A stretch of 64,000 bases of DNA. Origin: Anisus vortex (Eukaryota; Mollusca; Gastropoda; Planorbidae). Shown here piece after piece: positions 63,258 to 64,000 of the stretch. Under the pieces are notes generated by a model that saw nothing but the letters and a program-made list of their open reading frames with translations, did not search any database and was not told the DNA's origin. How positions within the stretch are numbered: the stretch's first letter is position 1; every line of letters starts with the position of its first letter. Where the stretch lies: assembly GCA_949126835.1 (NCBI GenBank), contig CASBPS010000186.1:15001-79000 (forward strand), given 5' to 3'. Both the position numbers and the translations under genes were made by a program.

Positions 63258-64000
63258 TAAAAAACTAAAATTGGTTTTATTTTATGAATTTGTATTTATC
63301 ACTAATCTATAAAAGAATGGATTAGGCTCGGAAGTAACATCATTGAAGAAATTTCCGCCATTTTGTTTATACTGTCACTGAATAATATATATAATTACTG
63401 TGAGTTTGTTTATTTATTTAGATGTTTGTTTCTGCTCAATAGTCTCCTAAGCCGATTGTTTAATCGGGTTAAAAGTTAAATGTATAAATTGGAAACGTCC
63501 TTCAAAAGAAATTGTTATTTTATCAACAATATTGCTTAATTTGTTAATTTATTTTAAAAAATGCTTTCAAATTTAGTGTGCTTCGGGACCGGGTTTATAT
63601 TGCTGTCTACTTTTTTTATTATTAACTTTTTTATTGTTTGGTATTTGTTTTCTTTTTCTTTCCTTTTGATAATATTATTTTTAGTTTTATATTATTAATA
63701 AAAAGTCAGAAGCTTGACAGCAACAATTCATATGCATATTGTGTAAAATGGCAGCAACATAGATTCAGTTCTGATCCTATTTATAGATAAGTGGCGCGGT
63801 ATGTTTTAGACACAATTTTGTTTATAGCGATAAGTGCGGTGGAATTGATTTGATTTCCCTGTCTTCACTTTGTTCAAACCAATTTATTAAGAAGGCGCAA
63901 TCCATTCTTTTTATAGATCAGTGGTATTTATCCATATTCAACTCATAATGGATCAGAATCTTTTTTTTTTTAATTTTAATTGTCTTATTCACATTAAACC
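63258..64000. other. TBC1D31 3' flank
   Basis: AT-rich. AATAAA-type signals occur right after the stop (63256) and at about 63698. No further gene is seen to the window edge. Confidence 0.5.

Overview
This is a nuclear animal DNA window, AT-rich, with long introns and many transposons. The best-recognised gene is a spliced orthologue of TBC1D31 (WDR67). Its invertebrate-type non-LTR, Ty3/gypsy, hAT and tRNA-SINE repeats, together with the very frequent palindrome AGGCCT (usually as TAGGCCTA), suggest a mollusc, most likely a heterobranch gastropod. That taxon call is an inference, not a proof.

Layout from left to right. Positions 1-5900 hold an ACGTACTY satellite. It is split by a complete minus-strand Ty3/gypsy element (449-4975) with two matching 242-bp LTRs and a 5-bp target duplication. 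Positions 5930-8110 are the 3' part of a second, plus-strand Ty3/gypsy element. Next comes a two-exon gene (8904-9042 and 10508-11703) for a secreted, highly basic protein. It carries six 34-residue repeats, each bounded by Gly-Lys-Arg; it may be a peptide precursor, and I could not match it to a known family. From 11.8 to 22.3 kb there are LINE ends, two dead hAT elements, a minisatellite split by a LINE, microsatellites, Helitron-like debris and one orphan minus-strand terminal exon.

TBC1D31 fills 22632-63257 on the plus strand. I could place 22 coding exons; almost every junction keeps phase and uses GT-AG. It encodes an N-terminal WD40 region, a TBC domain without recognisable catalytic fingers, and a C-terminal coiled coil. 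The gene is stretched by repeats. Intron 3 (18.5 kb) holds a 15.7-kb block bounded by 20-bp terminal inverted repeats. Inside that block are a 5'-truncated LINE with an intact 809-residue reading frame, a candidate spliced noncoding gene, a THAP-like fragment and a GC-rich island. A 1.8-kb fold-back structure follows the block. Intron 12 (9.1 kb) holds a young Gmr1-like LTR retrotransposon in which integrase precedes reverse transcriptase.

Oddities inside TBC1D31: the donor sites of exons 11 and 17 lie in tandem repeats (3 and 11 copies of the 5' splice site). The exon 16 donor reads GA instead of GT at the position demanded by homology. Exons 19 and 20 do not join in phase, so a small exon is probably missing from my model. 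The retroelements are insertions and do not cooperate with the host gene. No CRISPR, operon or stand-alone tRNA/rRNA gene was found.
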